A stretch of DNA of 26,707 bases from contig JAWQRM010000201.1 in NCBI GenBank assembly GCA_033557675.1, positions 1-26,707 on the forward strand, given 5' to 3'. The notes beneath the pieces are model-generated. The model ran no database searches. It was not told where the DNA came from and worked only from the letters and a program-made list of their open reading frames with translations. The number at the start of each line of letters is the position of its first letter. The stretch's first letter is position 1. A program made the translations under genes and the position numbers. Of the stretch, positions 8,001 through 17,069 are shown piece by piece. The DNA comes from Coptodactyla brooksi (taxonomy: Eukaryota; Arthropoda; Insecta; Coleoptera; Scarabaeidae).

Positions 8001-8584
8001 CTTGAATGTGTTCAGAATGAAAACTATATAAGCTTATCAAATTATTGCTGAAGAAATACTTTCCAAATGAGAAATTTTTATGCCAGGTTGGGCATTGTTT
8101 GGGGAATTTGGATGACATTTCTGAATCTTTTATTTAATTTTGTTTTTAAATGTTTTATTAGTAGAATTATTTTACTTTCAGTCGATCTTTCGATGAGAAT
8201 TTTTCAAAAAATGAAGTCAAACATTTAAAAAGAAAACTTATCATTGTGAGAAAAATACCACTACGATATGCAGGCGTCAGACAGAGCATGGAACGTAATG
8301 AGGCCATTCTCTCTCCTACTTTAATACTTCCATATAGCATCCGTACCTACCTGTTGTACTCTAATTCTTGCATGCATGCAAACATTTCTTTGAAACTGTA
8401 TGTAGATTATCACATGACTGATGAGCACCTGGAAGGTGTATAATATTATTAATGAAGAACTGCACACATTCTGGTAAATCTGAACTTTTATGTTCTAGTT
8501 TTAATCGACACAAGGGTATGGTATCATCAAACTATCATAGCACCAGAAGAATTCAGCTTATCTATAACTTCAGAATATGGATGA
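4902..8584 (+). CDS. JmjC/cupin-8-type 2-oxoglutarate Fe(II) oxygenase-like protein, 3' exons (partial)
   Basis: Three exons join in frame: 4902-5034, 5086-5215 and 8499-8584, with the stop codon at 8582-8584. Together they give about 115 residues of the C-terminal catalytic core. All junctions obey GT-AG, and the phases match (0 between the first two; one base then two between the last two, forming a Val codon). The family's metal triad H-x-D ... H is visible. His is the last codon of the first exon, Leu-Asp opens the next (GATMH|LDF), and the distal His is in RVWYHQT at 8525-8527. KGSKKWIL and VEPGD are also typical of cupin-8/JmjC folds. Members hydroxylate proteins or other substrates with 2-oxoglutarate and O2; the substrate here is unknown. 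The 5' part is not found: the first visible exon starts with one base completing a codon, consistent with TG|G (Trp). A polyadenylation signal follows at 8846. The 3.3-kb last intron is full of transposon debris, but no coding exon is broken. Confidence 0.75.
5086..5215 (+). CDS. Oxygenase-like gene, second visible exon
   Basis: Acceptor TATTTTAG precedes CTCGAT, and donor GTAGGC follows GATGCTG. It encodes LDFISRLMWQAQLKGSKKW and ends VEPGDA plus one base. The preceding intron is only 51 bp, a common insect intron size. Confidence 0.8.
5254..5320 (+). repeat. tRNA-like sequence (SINE head or tRNA pseudogene)
   Basis: The stretch contains an A-box-like block, AGCTCAGCTGATTAGAG, and a B-box-like block, GGTTCGGTTC, about 35 bp apart. 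The second sits in a T-arm-like hairpin (GCAGG, loop TTCGGTT, CATGC, one mismatch). A shortened anticodon arm can be imagined around TTTCATGAAA. No proper acceptor stem or clear anticodon can be drawn, so it is not an intact tRNA gene. A tRNA-derived SINE head is the likeliest reading. Confidence 0.45.
5704..5744 (-). ncRNA. Decayed hammerhead-like motif
   Basis: On the minus strand CTGATGA (5734-5740) is followed by a TTAAC/GGTTA stem-loop, but the GAAAC box has become TAAAAC and the cleavage triplet is altered. It is likely inactive. Confidence 0.4.
5771..5814 (+). ncRNA. Decayed hammerhead-like motif
   Basis: CTGATGA at 5775-5781 is followed by a GCTAAC-TTG-ATTAGT weak stem, GAAAT at 5798 and a GTC triplet at 5807-5809. 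Stem II has a mismatch, so activity is doubtful. Confidence 0.4.
6145..6265 (+). repeat. Decayed Penelope-type terminal repeat
   Basis: GGGTTTGGAACCTCTCC and the following CTGACATGATCAGC, AAAACGTGTGCC and TTTGGTTAAGTGGT parallel the arrangement at 18900-18975. There the hammerhead core is followed by a GTTTTGGCGTAGTGGT tail. Here the CTGATGA box is broken. Confidence 0.4.
6998..7081 (+). repeat. hAT terminal inverted repeat
   Basis: CAGGGGTCCGCAAACTTTCC is a textbook hAT end of the CAG-x-GGT-xxxx-CAAACTTT form. It is followed at 7066-7081 by AGAGCCATATATGGCT, a short palindrome often seen inside such ends. It is the 3' end for the transposase remnant read leftward at 7623-7183. No matching right end was found by 7850. 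Confidence 0.65.
7183..7623 (-). pseudogene. hAT transposase N-terminal remnant
   Basis: The minus-strand start at 7623 gives MPTKRKQIKMECKNSKFQVD and WTETFAFIKNLDGLMTYLIC, then YNNKSDLE followed, in another frame, by HFTTK. After frameshifts it continues KAIQKLQKSPGKSSS, then DDECIKSCFTNASEELL and ALSAKTVKDRTYKLNTQ, and stops at 7183. This is the order of GTF2IRD2/ZBED5/EPM2AIP1-like hAT proteins: a Cys/His N-terminal finger region, then an IKxC ... LSxxTV block. The catalytic core is missing, and the terminal repeat follows directly. The piece is an internally deleted, frameshifted copy. Confidence 0.65.
7806..8135 (+). pseudogene. Tc1/mariner-superfamily transposase C-terminal remnant
   Basis: One plus frame reads YTNKYLELL, then WF*HDGCPAHNTIRV around 7892-7930, with a stop in place of Gln. 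The (Q)DGCPAHN block carries the second catalytic Asp of this transposase type. Further on, FYARLGIVWGIW matches the C-terminal RLxxC(L/I) region seen before the stop in the same family. Several stops and frameshifts are present. Confidence 0.55.
8246..8443 (+). pseudogene. Possible hAT transposase C-terminal remnant
   Basis: A 65-codon plus frame ends SLKLYVDYHMTDEHLEGV. The MTDEHLEGV block resembles the L-T-D-E-H-L ending of GTF2IRD2-type hAT transposases, and TYLLYSNSC lies where their T-Y-L-C-E block would be. It lies in the last intron of the oxygenase gene. The match is short and could be chance. Confidence 0.35.
8499..8584 (+). CDS. Oxygenase-like gene, terminal exon
   Basis: Acceptor TATGTTCTAG is followed by two bases completing a Val codon. 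The exon then encodes LIDTRVWYHQTIIAPEEF and SLSITSEYG before TGA. The His at 8525-8527 is the distal iron ligand. The frame overlaps a longer shadow frame (8452-8661). Confidence 0.8.
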
Positions 8585-8845
8585 GTGTTATTTATACCCT
8601 CAATCCAATTGCAATTTTTTACAAATACTCTACCAAATTTTGTAGTGCCATTTTACTGTAACATTTAATATAAATTAAATAGTTATTTGTTCCGTAATTA
8701 TATTTCTGTTAATTTTAAAGATACCTTTTATATGCAATGTAGTGAGTCCTAATAATTGTCAATCTTATTTATTTGTATTCCTTATCATGTCTTGCCTTGT
8801 TATATAAGTGCCATCATGTAATTTTTTTATGTACAATGTTTTACA

Positions 8846-8851
8846 AATAAA
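8846..8851 (+). terminator. Polyadenylation signal, oxygenase-like gene
   Basis: AATAAA lies 262 bp after the stop codon, in an AT-rich 3' UTR, and is the nearest canonical signal on this strand. Confidence 0.5.
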
Positions 8852-9156
8852 AAATGCAAAGTAATATAAATATTTTTTTAATTTAAATAATTTCTCATAT
8901 ATAAATCACACATATAATGCATATAGGGTTTCAAACAATAAAAGTTAACTTTAAGTAACAATGTCAGAAACCTGCTTGACTAAAGAAATATCGAAAAACA
9001 ATGCACTCAGTAGAAAATTTCCTTACTTACATTATTACTATTTTAGCTTTATTATTGATTAGATACAGTTGATGAATTCAATCACAAAATCAAAAATGTA
9101 ACATGAGAATGCGCAAACTGTAACTGACCAATTGATCACAAAGATTATGAACAGCT

Positions 9157-9167
9157 TTTATTTTATT
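9157..9167 (-). terminator. Polyadenylation signals, UBFD1
   Basis: Two overlapping AATAAA hexamers on the minus strand lie about 220 bp beyond the UBFD1 stop codon. About 300 bp separate this site from the opposing oxygenase-gene signal; that gap shows nothing else. Confidence 0.5.
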
Positions 9168-9384
9168 TCTCACTATGGACAATGTTTCATTTGCTTTCCT
9201 TTCGATCTAAGAGTAACTATTGAATATTATTTAAATAAAACCTTGATTTCTTCTAGTAATCAAATATTTAAAACCATAAAATAAATCTTATTGGTAAACC
9301 TTTTTTAAGAGAATGTACAATTTAATAACTTTAAATAAAAACTGTGACAATCCGATCAAAATGCTGCTTATAGTTAGAGCAACA

Positions 9385-9498
9385 TCAAAAAAGACTTGTC
9401 CATGGACCCAAAACGGCATTTTTTATAGCTTCGATGTATTGCGCAGGCACCCAATATATCCAATATCTGGATGCTTCAGTTGGTCCCAGTTGAATTCC
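9385..9498 (-). CDS. UBFD1: UBFD1 exon 6 (terminal)
   Basis: It starts after a CATTGCAG acceptor, encodes GIQLGPTEASRYWIYWVPAQ and ends with TGA at 9385-9387, 38 codons including the stop. The intron before it is only 61 bp. The plus-strand open frame at 9313-9549 is its shadow. Confidence 0.88.
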   Translation of the reverse strand, partial: GIQLGPTEASRYWIYWVPAQYIEAIKNAVLGPWTSLF

Positions 9499-12278
9499 CT
9501 GCAATGCAGACGTAGTATATGTTTGAAAATACCAGCAGATAATGTATAATATAACTTACCATTATATGATATTCTTCATGGTCTACAATAGGTTCTGAGA
9601 CTACGTTTTTTATGGATCCCATTGGCAACTTTTCCGTTCTTTCTTTTGTACTTAACCATAATTGGTCACTCTCTAATTTAAACGTTAACCTAACTTTACC
9701 TCCATGCTTGTTAAGCATTCCGGTTAATGGACATGGTGGTAATCCCTCCTGCAAAAATATTTAACTTGTAGAATTAAAACATTTCATGTCATTTTACATA
9801 AATGGATCAATTAAATTCTATATTAAAAAGATCACTGTTGGAGATGCTATCCATAGTCCAAATAGGAAAAAAGTATTTTTCAAAGATATTTGTTATCAAC
9901 CCTTAAAATTCAAGGTCTATGGAATACACTTATTGTAGATTACCTTCTATAATCTACAAGGGTGTTATTGTACTAAATTTATCTTACCATTACAATCTCA
10001 GTTCTACTAAAGAAACAACATGGGATTAGGTAAACTGTGAAGTAGCTCAGAACAAAATTGTTCAAAATAGAAGATCGTTGAACGTTTTTAGATTAATTGC
10101 AAAAAATGAGACTTAACAAAGAGAGAAACTGTGAATACCTCATTAAAGAAGACCATGAAACCGAGTATTATTTCCAAGGAACCAGACGACATACAACAGG
10201 ATAACCAAAAAATACACCGAATTTAAAATTTCATGGACTGATGAAATTTAAAAAAATGTATGTAAGTATTGATAACTATCTTCGATGCTTATTTTATTGT
10301 TGCATGTCCACACAACTGTGGACATCTTAATGTTACCAAAACTGTCAATTGTGCAGATGTTTTGGTATGCTTAGCAATTTTTTACATGAGGAAAAAATTA
10401 CACAAAGAATGTACATGAAATTTTGCTTTCAGAATGTGTTGAATGTTGTTTTTGGCGATTGTTCTATGAATAAAATGACTGTTTACAAGTGGTACAAACA
10501 TTTCCAAGAGGGCGGTGATGACATTGAAAATGACAAGCATTCCAGATACCACAATACATCAACAATCGATGACAATGTCGAAAAAGTGAACAAAATGGTT
10601 ATGGACATTCCACAAATCTCTATCAGACAGGTTGCTGAAGATGGTGACATATTTGCTTCATGTCGAGTAATTTTATTGGATGCTTTGGAAGACTTGTGAC
10701 AGCGAAATTTGTTCTAAAATTGTTGAATTATGATGAAAAGTCCCAATCCACCAACCAAGGCCCTATAGTGTCAATCAAGCTTCCTGAAAAGTCAAGACTG
10801 AAAAAAAGCTCATCAAGTTCACTTGAATATGGATTCTGCTCATTGTGTTCCAGAAACGCTTTAAAGATTAGAAAATATTTTTCGAGAATAACAACTATTC
10901 TGTATATTTTTTAATCAAGCCTTGTACATCTCATCCATTTCTTTATATAAATTCTGCATGACCTTCAATTTACTATAGCAACACAATGCAATTTCTGGAA
11001 TTTATTTGTCTTAATGAGAAGAACATATCTGCATGTAGCCAGCATAACATTTTTGAAACAAGCTCTGGAATAACCAAATAACACATGTATAAAAATCACA
11101 TGATTGCAATTTATTAACTACACGAATTCACTATGCCGTTACTCCCCTATGAACTAGTTAATCATCACACTTATATCTTACAACATTTACATGTTTTCAC
11201 AACGTCATTAGTTAATTTGGTTTAGGGATAAATTTTACCTGGTTATTTCGTTATATCCGTTATATTGTATGTATTTCAAAAATAGGAACTTAACAAAATT
11301 GTTTTTAAAAGTTCTGCTATTAGGATACTCCAGTGCAGTATGTGATGTACCATGCGAATATGTCTCAAATAAAATGCCGATTAAGCATTTTATCTGCTTA
11401 AATAAAATTTATGTTTTAGCGCAGACTAAACCCTGAAAACGACAACAATAAAAATTTACAAGTGGAAAAAAGATAACGCTGTAAGCAACATATATAATTC
11501 ATTATGAACGATAATCAAAAATGTCAGGAAATGATTTATTAGCTGTATTGATGTATTGATTAGCTGTATTTATAACCAGGATAAAACTATGAATTGGAAA
11601 AATTGATTATTACATTATCTCGCATTTCACAGTAATTTCCTAAATTACAAGAAGCATAAGTTTTTCTTGAATAAAAAAAAAAACGCTTACGTGGCAGTTT
11701 TTTATTCCAGGCATCACATCTTCTGGTACCCCTTTATCCAAGACTTTCCGATGCATTTTTTGTTTGCACAATGGCTCCTTAACAGTACTAGATTTTTCTA
11801 ATTCAACTACTTCCTGAAACATCATTTTAAAATCTCATTTAAGTGAAAACAGATGATTAAGTCGGAGTACCTGTTTGGTAACAGACGATACAGCTAAAAC
11901 ATCATTTAACGTGGATCCTACTAACATCACCTTTGAACCCTTCAGAATACCTGCACTCTGTAATGTTTGATTATCTTGCAATAAACCCTTGTACATCAAT
12001 TTTTGCATTGAATCTGGCACACCTACGCAGTAACATAAAATTAAAAATTGAATAACAAATGCTGCTTTTAAACGCTTTTGAACGGTCAATTTTTGATTTT
12101 TTTTTTAATAATTTTGTTAAAACGAGAGATATCAGCCTGAAATTTTATATGCTGATATGAAGGCATAAATATTAGCATAAAAAATTATCGCCACAAAAAT
12201 TTCACCCGGATCGGTGCAGCTCTAACCAAGTTATGAACAAAAAATCGAGTCGATGTAAATCATCTTTACACACCATCT

Positions 12279-12311
<33 letters not shown>

Positions 12312-15300
12312 GGTTAAAGAAATAATGCTCGGGTCAGCAGAATCGCACATGACTGAAGCTTCAATATAATATATATAATATATATACATATATACCGGTT
12401 AAAGAAATCATGCTCGGGTCATAGCAGAATCACACATGACTGAAGCTTTAATAATTTTTATTTTGAGCTCATTCAAACTCTCTTTCAGGCTTCAATTAAG
12501 GTTCATAATGAGGTTTAAGCTTAAATATAATTTCAATGGCTTTGATAGATGTTTTATCTTCTTTATACCTGACTGGTTTCGGTCTTTTATAAGACCATCT
12601 TATCTTCAGAGGTGTCAAGTAATCGTCAGTATTTATTTGTACAAGATTCTATAATCATGTGTAGAAGAAATGGTGAATAAGAGATATTTTTAACAATGAC
12701 TGAAAACTAGGAAATTCGTGAAATGAAATACTATGCTTGTTGACCTTAGATGGTCAAATTCTATTATAAGAAGATATTTATCCTATGCACATGAATCCTA
12801 TACAACCATCAGTTATTATATTATTAAGTTTTGAATTTAAGATTAAGATTAAGTTCACGCTCTAGCCTGAAAGCTACAACGACAGCGAATGAATTAACCA
12901 ATATTTAATTAGCTTAATTTTGAAATATACCATGTGTTTATATTCTAATACTTTTTGATGAAAATTGCTGCTAATATATCAAACTTGTCATAAAATGTAC
13001 AATACAACCAAATGATTCAGCCAAGAAAAGTAATAAGATTTTAAGTATATAATTTTTATACTATAGCTGTACTTATTCCTAAACTGGTTAAGCTCATACA
13101 CTAGACTTTTGTAATGATATACGCATTCATGTTCTTGGACTGCTCCTACCTCCAGAAAGCTCAGTGTAAAATCGTTCGGCTATAGCATACACTTTTATTA
13201 TGTACACTCTGATTGTAAAATTTGTATTTTAAGTTTTTATGATGACAATCATCGGTTATAACATACTACATCTAAAGAATTAGGGGATTACCTGATTTTG
13301 TTTGATGTGGCCTACTCACGCCTATTATTCATCAGTTATGTCAAAACTTTGTACTGAGTAACAATATCAGATCAACATGAAAAAACGTGCAGCAAACAAA
13401 AACCCCTTAGAATTGGAAAAAAAATTAAGTAACCTTTGATATTGGAAACAAAAATGTATCGAAAACTATCAATGCTAATGGCACCGTATGGATTAATGGT
13501 AAGAAAATACCTAGCATGTGAAAATACTCTCAGCATAATACTAAAAAAATTAGGAATCCCATTCTTCGGGACGTTGAATCTGCACTAATAAAGTGGTTTC
13601 AAACTTAGCTGTTTTCAAGTATGCGTGAGTGGGACTAGTTTTAAGAGCAAAATCTAAGTATTTCCATTGATTACCAATGAAGTACAATTTTGAATGCTCT
13701 ACAAGTGGTCAGAAAAATTTAAAATTGGACACAATATAATTGCTACAACAATAAGTGTTGGTACTGAGAAATGAAAAGTACTTCATATTGGAAAGCATTA
13801 AATCTACGGTGTACAAAAAAGTATTAAAAAGTTACCAGTCACCTAGAAAGCAAACCAGCATGTGTACATGATATCAAATATTCATATCATAAAGAAATAT
13901 GGAAAAAAATCAAGACATTTTTACTACTAGTTGAAAATTGTGTTGCTCACCAGAAATTTAGCATAAAGTATCGTAGTAATTTAGTGCTAAAATTATTAGA
14001 AGCTGCAGAATGTAGTGATATATTGGAATTGTTTTTGAGGGACTCAATTCATTCGACTGCACAACCAGGATGCTGAAATCCAGTCAGAAGGCATGTCAGT
14101 AATTCAGATTCAAAACAAGATTTTCAAAATTCCGTGCTAGCTTATTTAGAAGCAAACTGTTAAAAGTATGAAAACCGTTTTACATTACAGCGACGATGGT
14201 TTAGAATTTGCCTTCAAAATTGGTAAGGTAAGTTTTGAAGGAATTATAAAGAATTGTTTTCTTTTCTATCAATAAAAATATTCATAGTATAACTAACCTT
14301 TATAATGTACTACCAGTTGTAACATTCACACTTTGAGTTACCTAGAGTAATAATATGTTACAAATAATAATTTTAGTGACGGGTAATCAAGACAACTATT
14401 TCTACATTGAAAATCATAGAAGGCAAAGTGCATGTCATGTTAAAATTGTACTCCACATGTTTATATTTGAGAGCTAAACAATTGTATCAATAGTTGAAAT
14501 ACGAGGTTTAATAAAAAAAATGCGCAGAATTTTCGTTTTTCTTCAACAGACTTGTGTCAGCGCTGTTAACTGGCAAGAAGTGTGCCAAGTGTGCTTCAGC
14601 AATTTTGTGTTTTTCTCCTCAATGTCTTCAAAATGCCATCCTTTCAGAGTTTTTTATTTTCAGGAATAGGGGGAAATCACAGGGGGCCATGTCTGGTAAA
14701 TACGGAGGGATCATAGCAGTGTTGTTTCTGGTAAAATGTTCACAAATAAAGCAGCAAAATTGTAAAGAGCACATTGCCACAAATTTGGGCAAACTTGACA
14801 AGCTGTTTTCAGGCTTGGCTCTTCAGAAAGCTTCCATTGGTACCATTGGCCTTTAGTTTCAAGGTCATATCATATGCCCATGTTTCATCATCAGTTATGA
14901 TGCATTTGAGTAGTTTTGGACAAAAAGTTGTTTAGTTTTAGTTTTTTTTTGTTACAATTCAACAGTTTCGGAACAAATTTTGCTGCCACACGTCACACAC
15001 TCAAAACATTCGAAAGAATTGCTTAGCATAAACTAAATTATGTACCGATATCAGCAGCAACCTTTCTAACAAAGATTCGATGATTATTGATAATCACTTT
15101 TTCCACGACATCGGATGTCAATGTGTTGTGGTGTCAAGGGTACTCATCATCTTCAATGTCTTGCCAGCCCTCCTGGAAACATTTGTTTTATTCACAGAAG
15201 ATTCACCAAAAACAATATTCAACAGTTTCAAATGGTGCTGCACTTTATTCCATTCTTAAAGCAAATTTGAAGGCACACCAAAACACCAATAACCTTTTCA

Positions 15301-16638
15301 ACAGCCACCAATAAAGTAAATACCCAATATGTAAAAAAAACCAAGTTGCACTTACAACCTGTGAATGAAAAAATCCCACATATTTTTTTATAAATCCTCA
15401 TATTACAACTTTTGATAATTTACTAGAATTATAATGATTTTAATAAAATCAACTATTAGTTACTGATCACAGAATTATTATTAATCAATTCTAGCCTCAT
15501 AACAAGGCAAGATGACATGTTTTGCCATTCCCATAAAAAATGTAGTTTGATATGGCGAAATATTTCGTTAACACATTTATAAAACTTCGCTATAACTGCT
15601 AGGATAAGTTATAGATTAAGCAAGGAAGTGTTCCCCAGTTAGGGAATGAATACATGCGACATTGTAATGACAAAGCAATTTTAAAAGGCATATAAGCTTC
15701 AGGATTTTTAGATAAAGTAGATTCAGAAGATTAGCAGTCGGTTTTATTACTTCCATTTCGTAAGTTCAAAGATAATTACTTATTTTAAATCAACTGAAAA
15801 TTTCACAACTCTTGTCAAAAAACGTATACACAATGTCCCCTAAGTATGTTCCAATATTTAAGGTGATTCTTTGGGTCATTCCAAGAAAAAATTCTATAAA
15901 CAGATGTCCTAAAAAACAATTTAGGACAAGGATTAAAGGAAAAGCGATCCTACTCTAATTTTAAAAGTAAATTCAAGTTAAATGCAACTATATTATGCAA
16001 AAATTAATATGTATGATTAAAATCTTATGATATGCAGTTTTATTATAGATGAAAAATACTCTTGACTGAATCATCCGGTACTTATAAACATTGATAAGTA
16101 ATACTATACCCAATAATCCCTGTAGTTGCTTCTTAAAGTCCGCAATCTTAGTGTTTGCCGGAGCACTAACGTCATATTTATTTTTATTGTACACAACTTT
16201 CACTTCTAATATCTCACTGGCTGATTCCTCGAGTTGAACAGTGGAATCTCCAGCATCCGTCTTGGGTATTTTGCACTCTGACGGTTCGAAAATATCACTT
16301 TTGTCTTCTTTCGGGTGGTCCTTTGATAATGGATTTTCTTGTTCACAAGTTGAAATCATTTCCCCAGTTTCTGTAACTATTTAAAACTTATAATTTAACT
16401 ACGCGAATTATTTTGAAGTTATCAAAAATATTATTTATGTACGGGTCGTCATTTGACAGGTAATGACTTGCAACACATTTCCGCCAGTGTCAGTAGGTTA
16501 TAGTGATGGGAAACTAAGAAAACGCGACAGGTCTTTCATAAAAATGTCACAAGAGCGGTTTAAGTAAAATATTATACAAAATAGGAAAATGCATCATTTC
16601 GATTAGGTAAATAATGTGTACTTACCGGCTGACTCCAT
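9385..16638 (-). CDS. UBFD1: UBFD1, ubiquitin-family domain-containing protein 1
   Basis: Six coding exons on the minus strand (16638-16626, 16370-16110, 12022-11871, 11813-11691, 9748-9560, 9498-9385) join in frame to 284 codons, all with GT-AG borders. The N-terminus to about residue 58 is acidic and low in order. A ubiquitin-like fold follows at about 60-127 (LEVKVVYNKNKYDV, SMQKLMYKGLL, GSKVMLVGSTLNDVL). Then come the UBFD1 hallmarks KEPLCKQKMHRKVLDKG, PEDVMPG, GGKVRLTFKLE, TKERTEKLPMGSIKNVVSEP and, in the last exon, LGPTEASRYWIYWVP. Length is close to the roughly 300 residues of the human protein, known as a polyubiquitin-binding protein linked to NF-kB signalling; its role in insects is not something the sequence shows. 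The C-terminus reads LGPWTSLF rather than the usual W-Q-Y-F type end. The start codon is supported by exon 1 plus exon 2 giving MESAETGEM in frame. Confidence 0.93.
9560..9748 (-). CDS. UBFD1: UBFD1 exon 5
   Basis: It has 63 codons in phase 0, from EGLPPCPLTG to EEYHIM, between a TTTTTGCAG acceptor and a GTAAGT donor. It carries the most conserved UBFD1 block, ERTEKLPMGSIKNVVSEP. Confidence 0.9.
9749..11690 (-). other. UBFD1 intron 4
   Basis: A 1.9-kb intron holding the mariner remnant at 10349-10914 and a short palindrome, ATGTCCACA/TGTGGACAT, near 10302-10323. The rest (9760-10300 and 10920-11690) is AT-rich with no recognisable feature. Confidence 0.6.
10349..10914 (+). pseudogene. Mariner-type transposase N-terminal remnant
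   Basis: The first frame carries YMKFCFQNVLNVVFGD, then MTVYKWYKHFQEGGDDIEND and VEKVNKMVMDIPQISIRQVA. This is the paired helix-turn-helix DNA-binding half of mariner/SETMAR-like transposases. A frameshift near 10660 moves the reading to the next frame: FIGCFGRLVTAKFVLKLLNY, then LPEKSRLKKS. The catalytic D-D-D part is absent after about 10914. It lies in UBFD1 intron 4, opposite to that gene. It is related to the remnant at 14510-15260. Confidence 0.7.
11691..11813 (-). CDS. UBFD1: UBFD1 exon 4
   Basis: It has 41 codons in phase 0, EVVELEKSSTVKEPLCKQKM through GIKNCH, between a GTTTCAG acceptor and a GTAAGC donor. The next intron upstream, between 11814 and 11870, is only 57 bp. Confidence 0.9.
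11871..12022 (-). CDS. UBFD1: UBFD1 exon 3
   Basis: Two leading bases complete Gly-92. The exon then encodes VPDSMQKLMYKGLLQDN through SSVTKQ, the second half of the ubiquitin-like domain. Acceptor CTGCGTAG, donor GTACTC. Confidence 0.9.
12280..12309. repeat. (TA)n microsatellite
   Basis: About 15 uninterrupted AT/TA units. A second, imperfect TA-rich run lies at 12368-12394 between the two copies of the neighbouring duplication. Confidence 0.85.
12303..12452. repeat. 85-bp tandem duplication
   Basis: TACCGGTTAAAGAAAT, followed by GCTCGGGTCA, AGCAGAATC and ACATGACTGAAGCTT, occurs at 12308 and again at 12393. The copies are nearly identical, with a 3-bp indel and a few substitutions, so the duplication is fairly recent. 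The TA-rich runs form part of the repeat unit. Confidence 0.8.
12567..12613 (-). ncRNA. Hammerhead-ribozyme-like motif (PLE type)
   Basis: On the minus strand: CTGAAGA (12603-12609), a perfect 6-bp hairpin GGTCTT-ATAA-AAGACC, GAAAC (12576-12580), then CAGTC. ACCT before CTGAAGA pairs with AGGT after GTC as stem I. An extra TAAGAT between core and stem II suggests a small internal duplication that would weaken activity. Confidence 0.5.
13380..14230 (+). pseudogene. Possible pogo/Jerky-like transposase remnant
   Basis: Scattered plus-strand pieces in changing frames recall CENP-B/Jerky-type transposases. KNPLELEKKLSNL lies near 13400, RDVESALIKWFQT near 13570, ECSTSGQKNLKLDT near 13700 and LLLVENCVAHQKF near 13925. 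Their order fits (N-terminal helix-turn-helix, W-F-Q block, F-x-A-S-x-G-W block, D-N-x-x-A-H block), but each match is weak and many stops lie between. Confidence 0.3.
14510..15260 (-). pseudogene. Mariner-type transposase remnant
   Basis: On the minus strand, pieces in order read FQEGWQDIEDDEYP, HHNTLTSDVVEKV, RKVAADIG, RVAAKFVPKLLN, WKLSEEPSLKTACQ and IPPYLPDMAPCDFPLF. They cover the DNA-binding half, the linker, and the P-Y-x-P-D-x-A-P-C-D-(F/Y)-x-L-F catalytic block of mariner transposases. There are many stops and frameshifts. The large plus-strand frames at 14554-14856 and 15087-15314 are antisense shadows. It is the same family as the copy at 10349-10914. Confidence 0.7.
16110..16370 (-). 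CDS. UBFD1: UBFD1 exon 2
   Basis: Two leading bases complete Glu-5. The exon encodes TGEMISTCEQENPLSK through FKKQLQGLL plus one base. It holds the acidic N-terminal tail and the first strand of the ubiquitin-like domain. Acceptor TAGTTACAG, donor GTATAG. A start at the internal ATG (16359) is possible but would leave exon 1 unused. Confidence 0.9.
16626..16638 (-). CDS. UBFD1: UBFD1 exon 1 coding part
   Basis: ATGGAGTCAGCCG precedes a consensus GTAAGT donor and joins exon 2 in frame to give MESAETGEM. It is only 13 coding bases. The 5' UTR and promoter would lie at about 16640-16740, where no clear TATA box or initiator can be fixed. Confidence 0.75.
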
Positions 16639-16739
16639 TTTGCAACAATAAACGTGCAACCCATAGAAAACAGAAAGTAATTTTTGACCTGTTAAGAGGC
16701 GACATCTTACGATGACATATATAAACAACTACTACAGAT

Positions 16740-17067
16740 AGATCTCTGTAATTTCCAAGCTTGCAACTCAGTTCAAATATTACACTATGTATTATAATAA
16801 ATAGTATAGATATTTAAATTAGAAAATTGATAAAACTAACGTTTGTTTTATTTGAAAAAAGGACAAGGTTTGGAAAGTATTCGATATCAAGTGACCACAG
16901 GTTTAAATTCAATATTTCATTTTAAATTCGCATTTAAAGTTAATTTTTAATTGTTAGTTTTCTGTAGATAAAGTATTTACGCACAAGGGAGTTAAAATAA
17001 AACATAAGCAAAAAACTAGCCTTGACGACGACCACGGCAATCTGATATGGTAAAACTTCATGGTAAC
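16740..17067. other. AT-rich intergenic stretch
   Basis: Between the UBFD1 5' end and the Penelope-type repeats. I see no gene, RNA or structured repeat here. Confidence 0.5.
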
Positions 17068-17069
17068 AT

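Larger units (their letters stand above)
5216..8498 (+). other. Last intron of the oxygenase-like gene
   Basis: A 3.28-kb intron bounded by GTAGGC and TATGTTCTAG. Parts other than the listed repeats (5320-5620, 5840-6190 and 6230-6990) are AT-rich and show nothing beyond short repeats. Examples are AACATTGAAG twice near 6090 and a 9-bp inverted pair, CTGGAGTAT/ATACTCCAG, at 6374 and 6411. Confidence 0.6.
12023..16109 (-). other. UBFD1 intron 2
   Basis: A 4.1-kb intron splitting the ubiquitin-like domain. It contains the TA repeat, the 85-bp duplication, a hammerhead-like motif, a weak pogo-like remnant and a mariner remnant. The parts at 12620-13370, 14240-14500 and 15310-16100 are AT-rich and hold nothing I recognise. 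Confidence 0.6.

Noticed and set aside
9313..9549. 78-codon plus-strand frame
   Set aside because: It is the antisense shadow of UBFD1 exon 6, whose minus-strand reading is clearly conserved.
14554..15314. Two plus-strand frames of 100 and 75 codons
   Set aside because: Both are antisense to a mariner transposase remnant; the minus strand gives ordered mariner motifs.
15555..15566. CGAAATATTTCG palindrome
   Set aside because: A 12-bp AT-rich palindrome is expected by chance in DNA of this composition.
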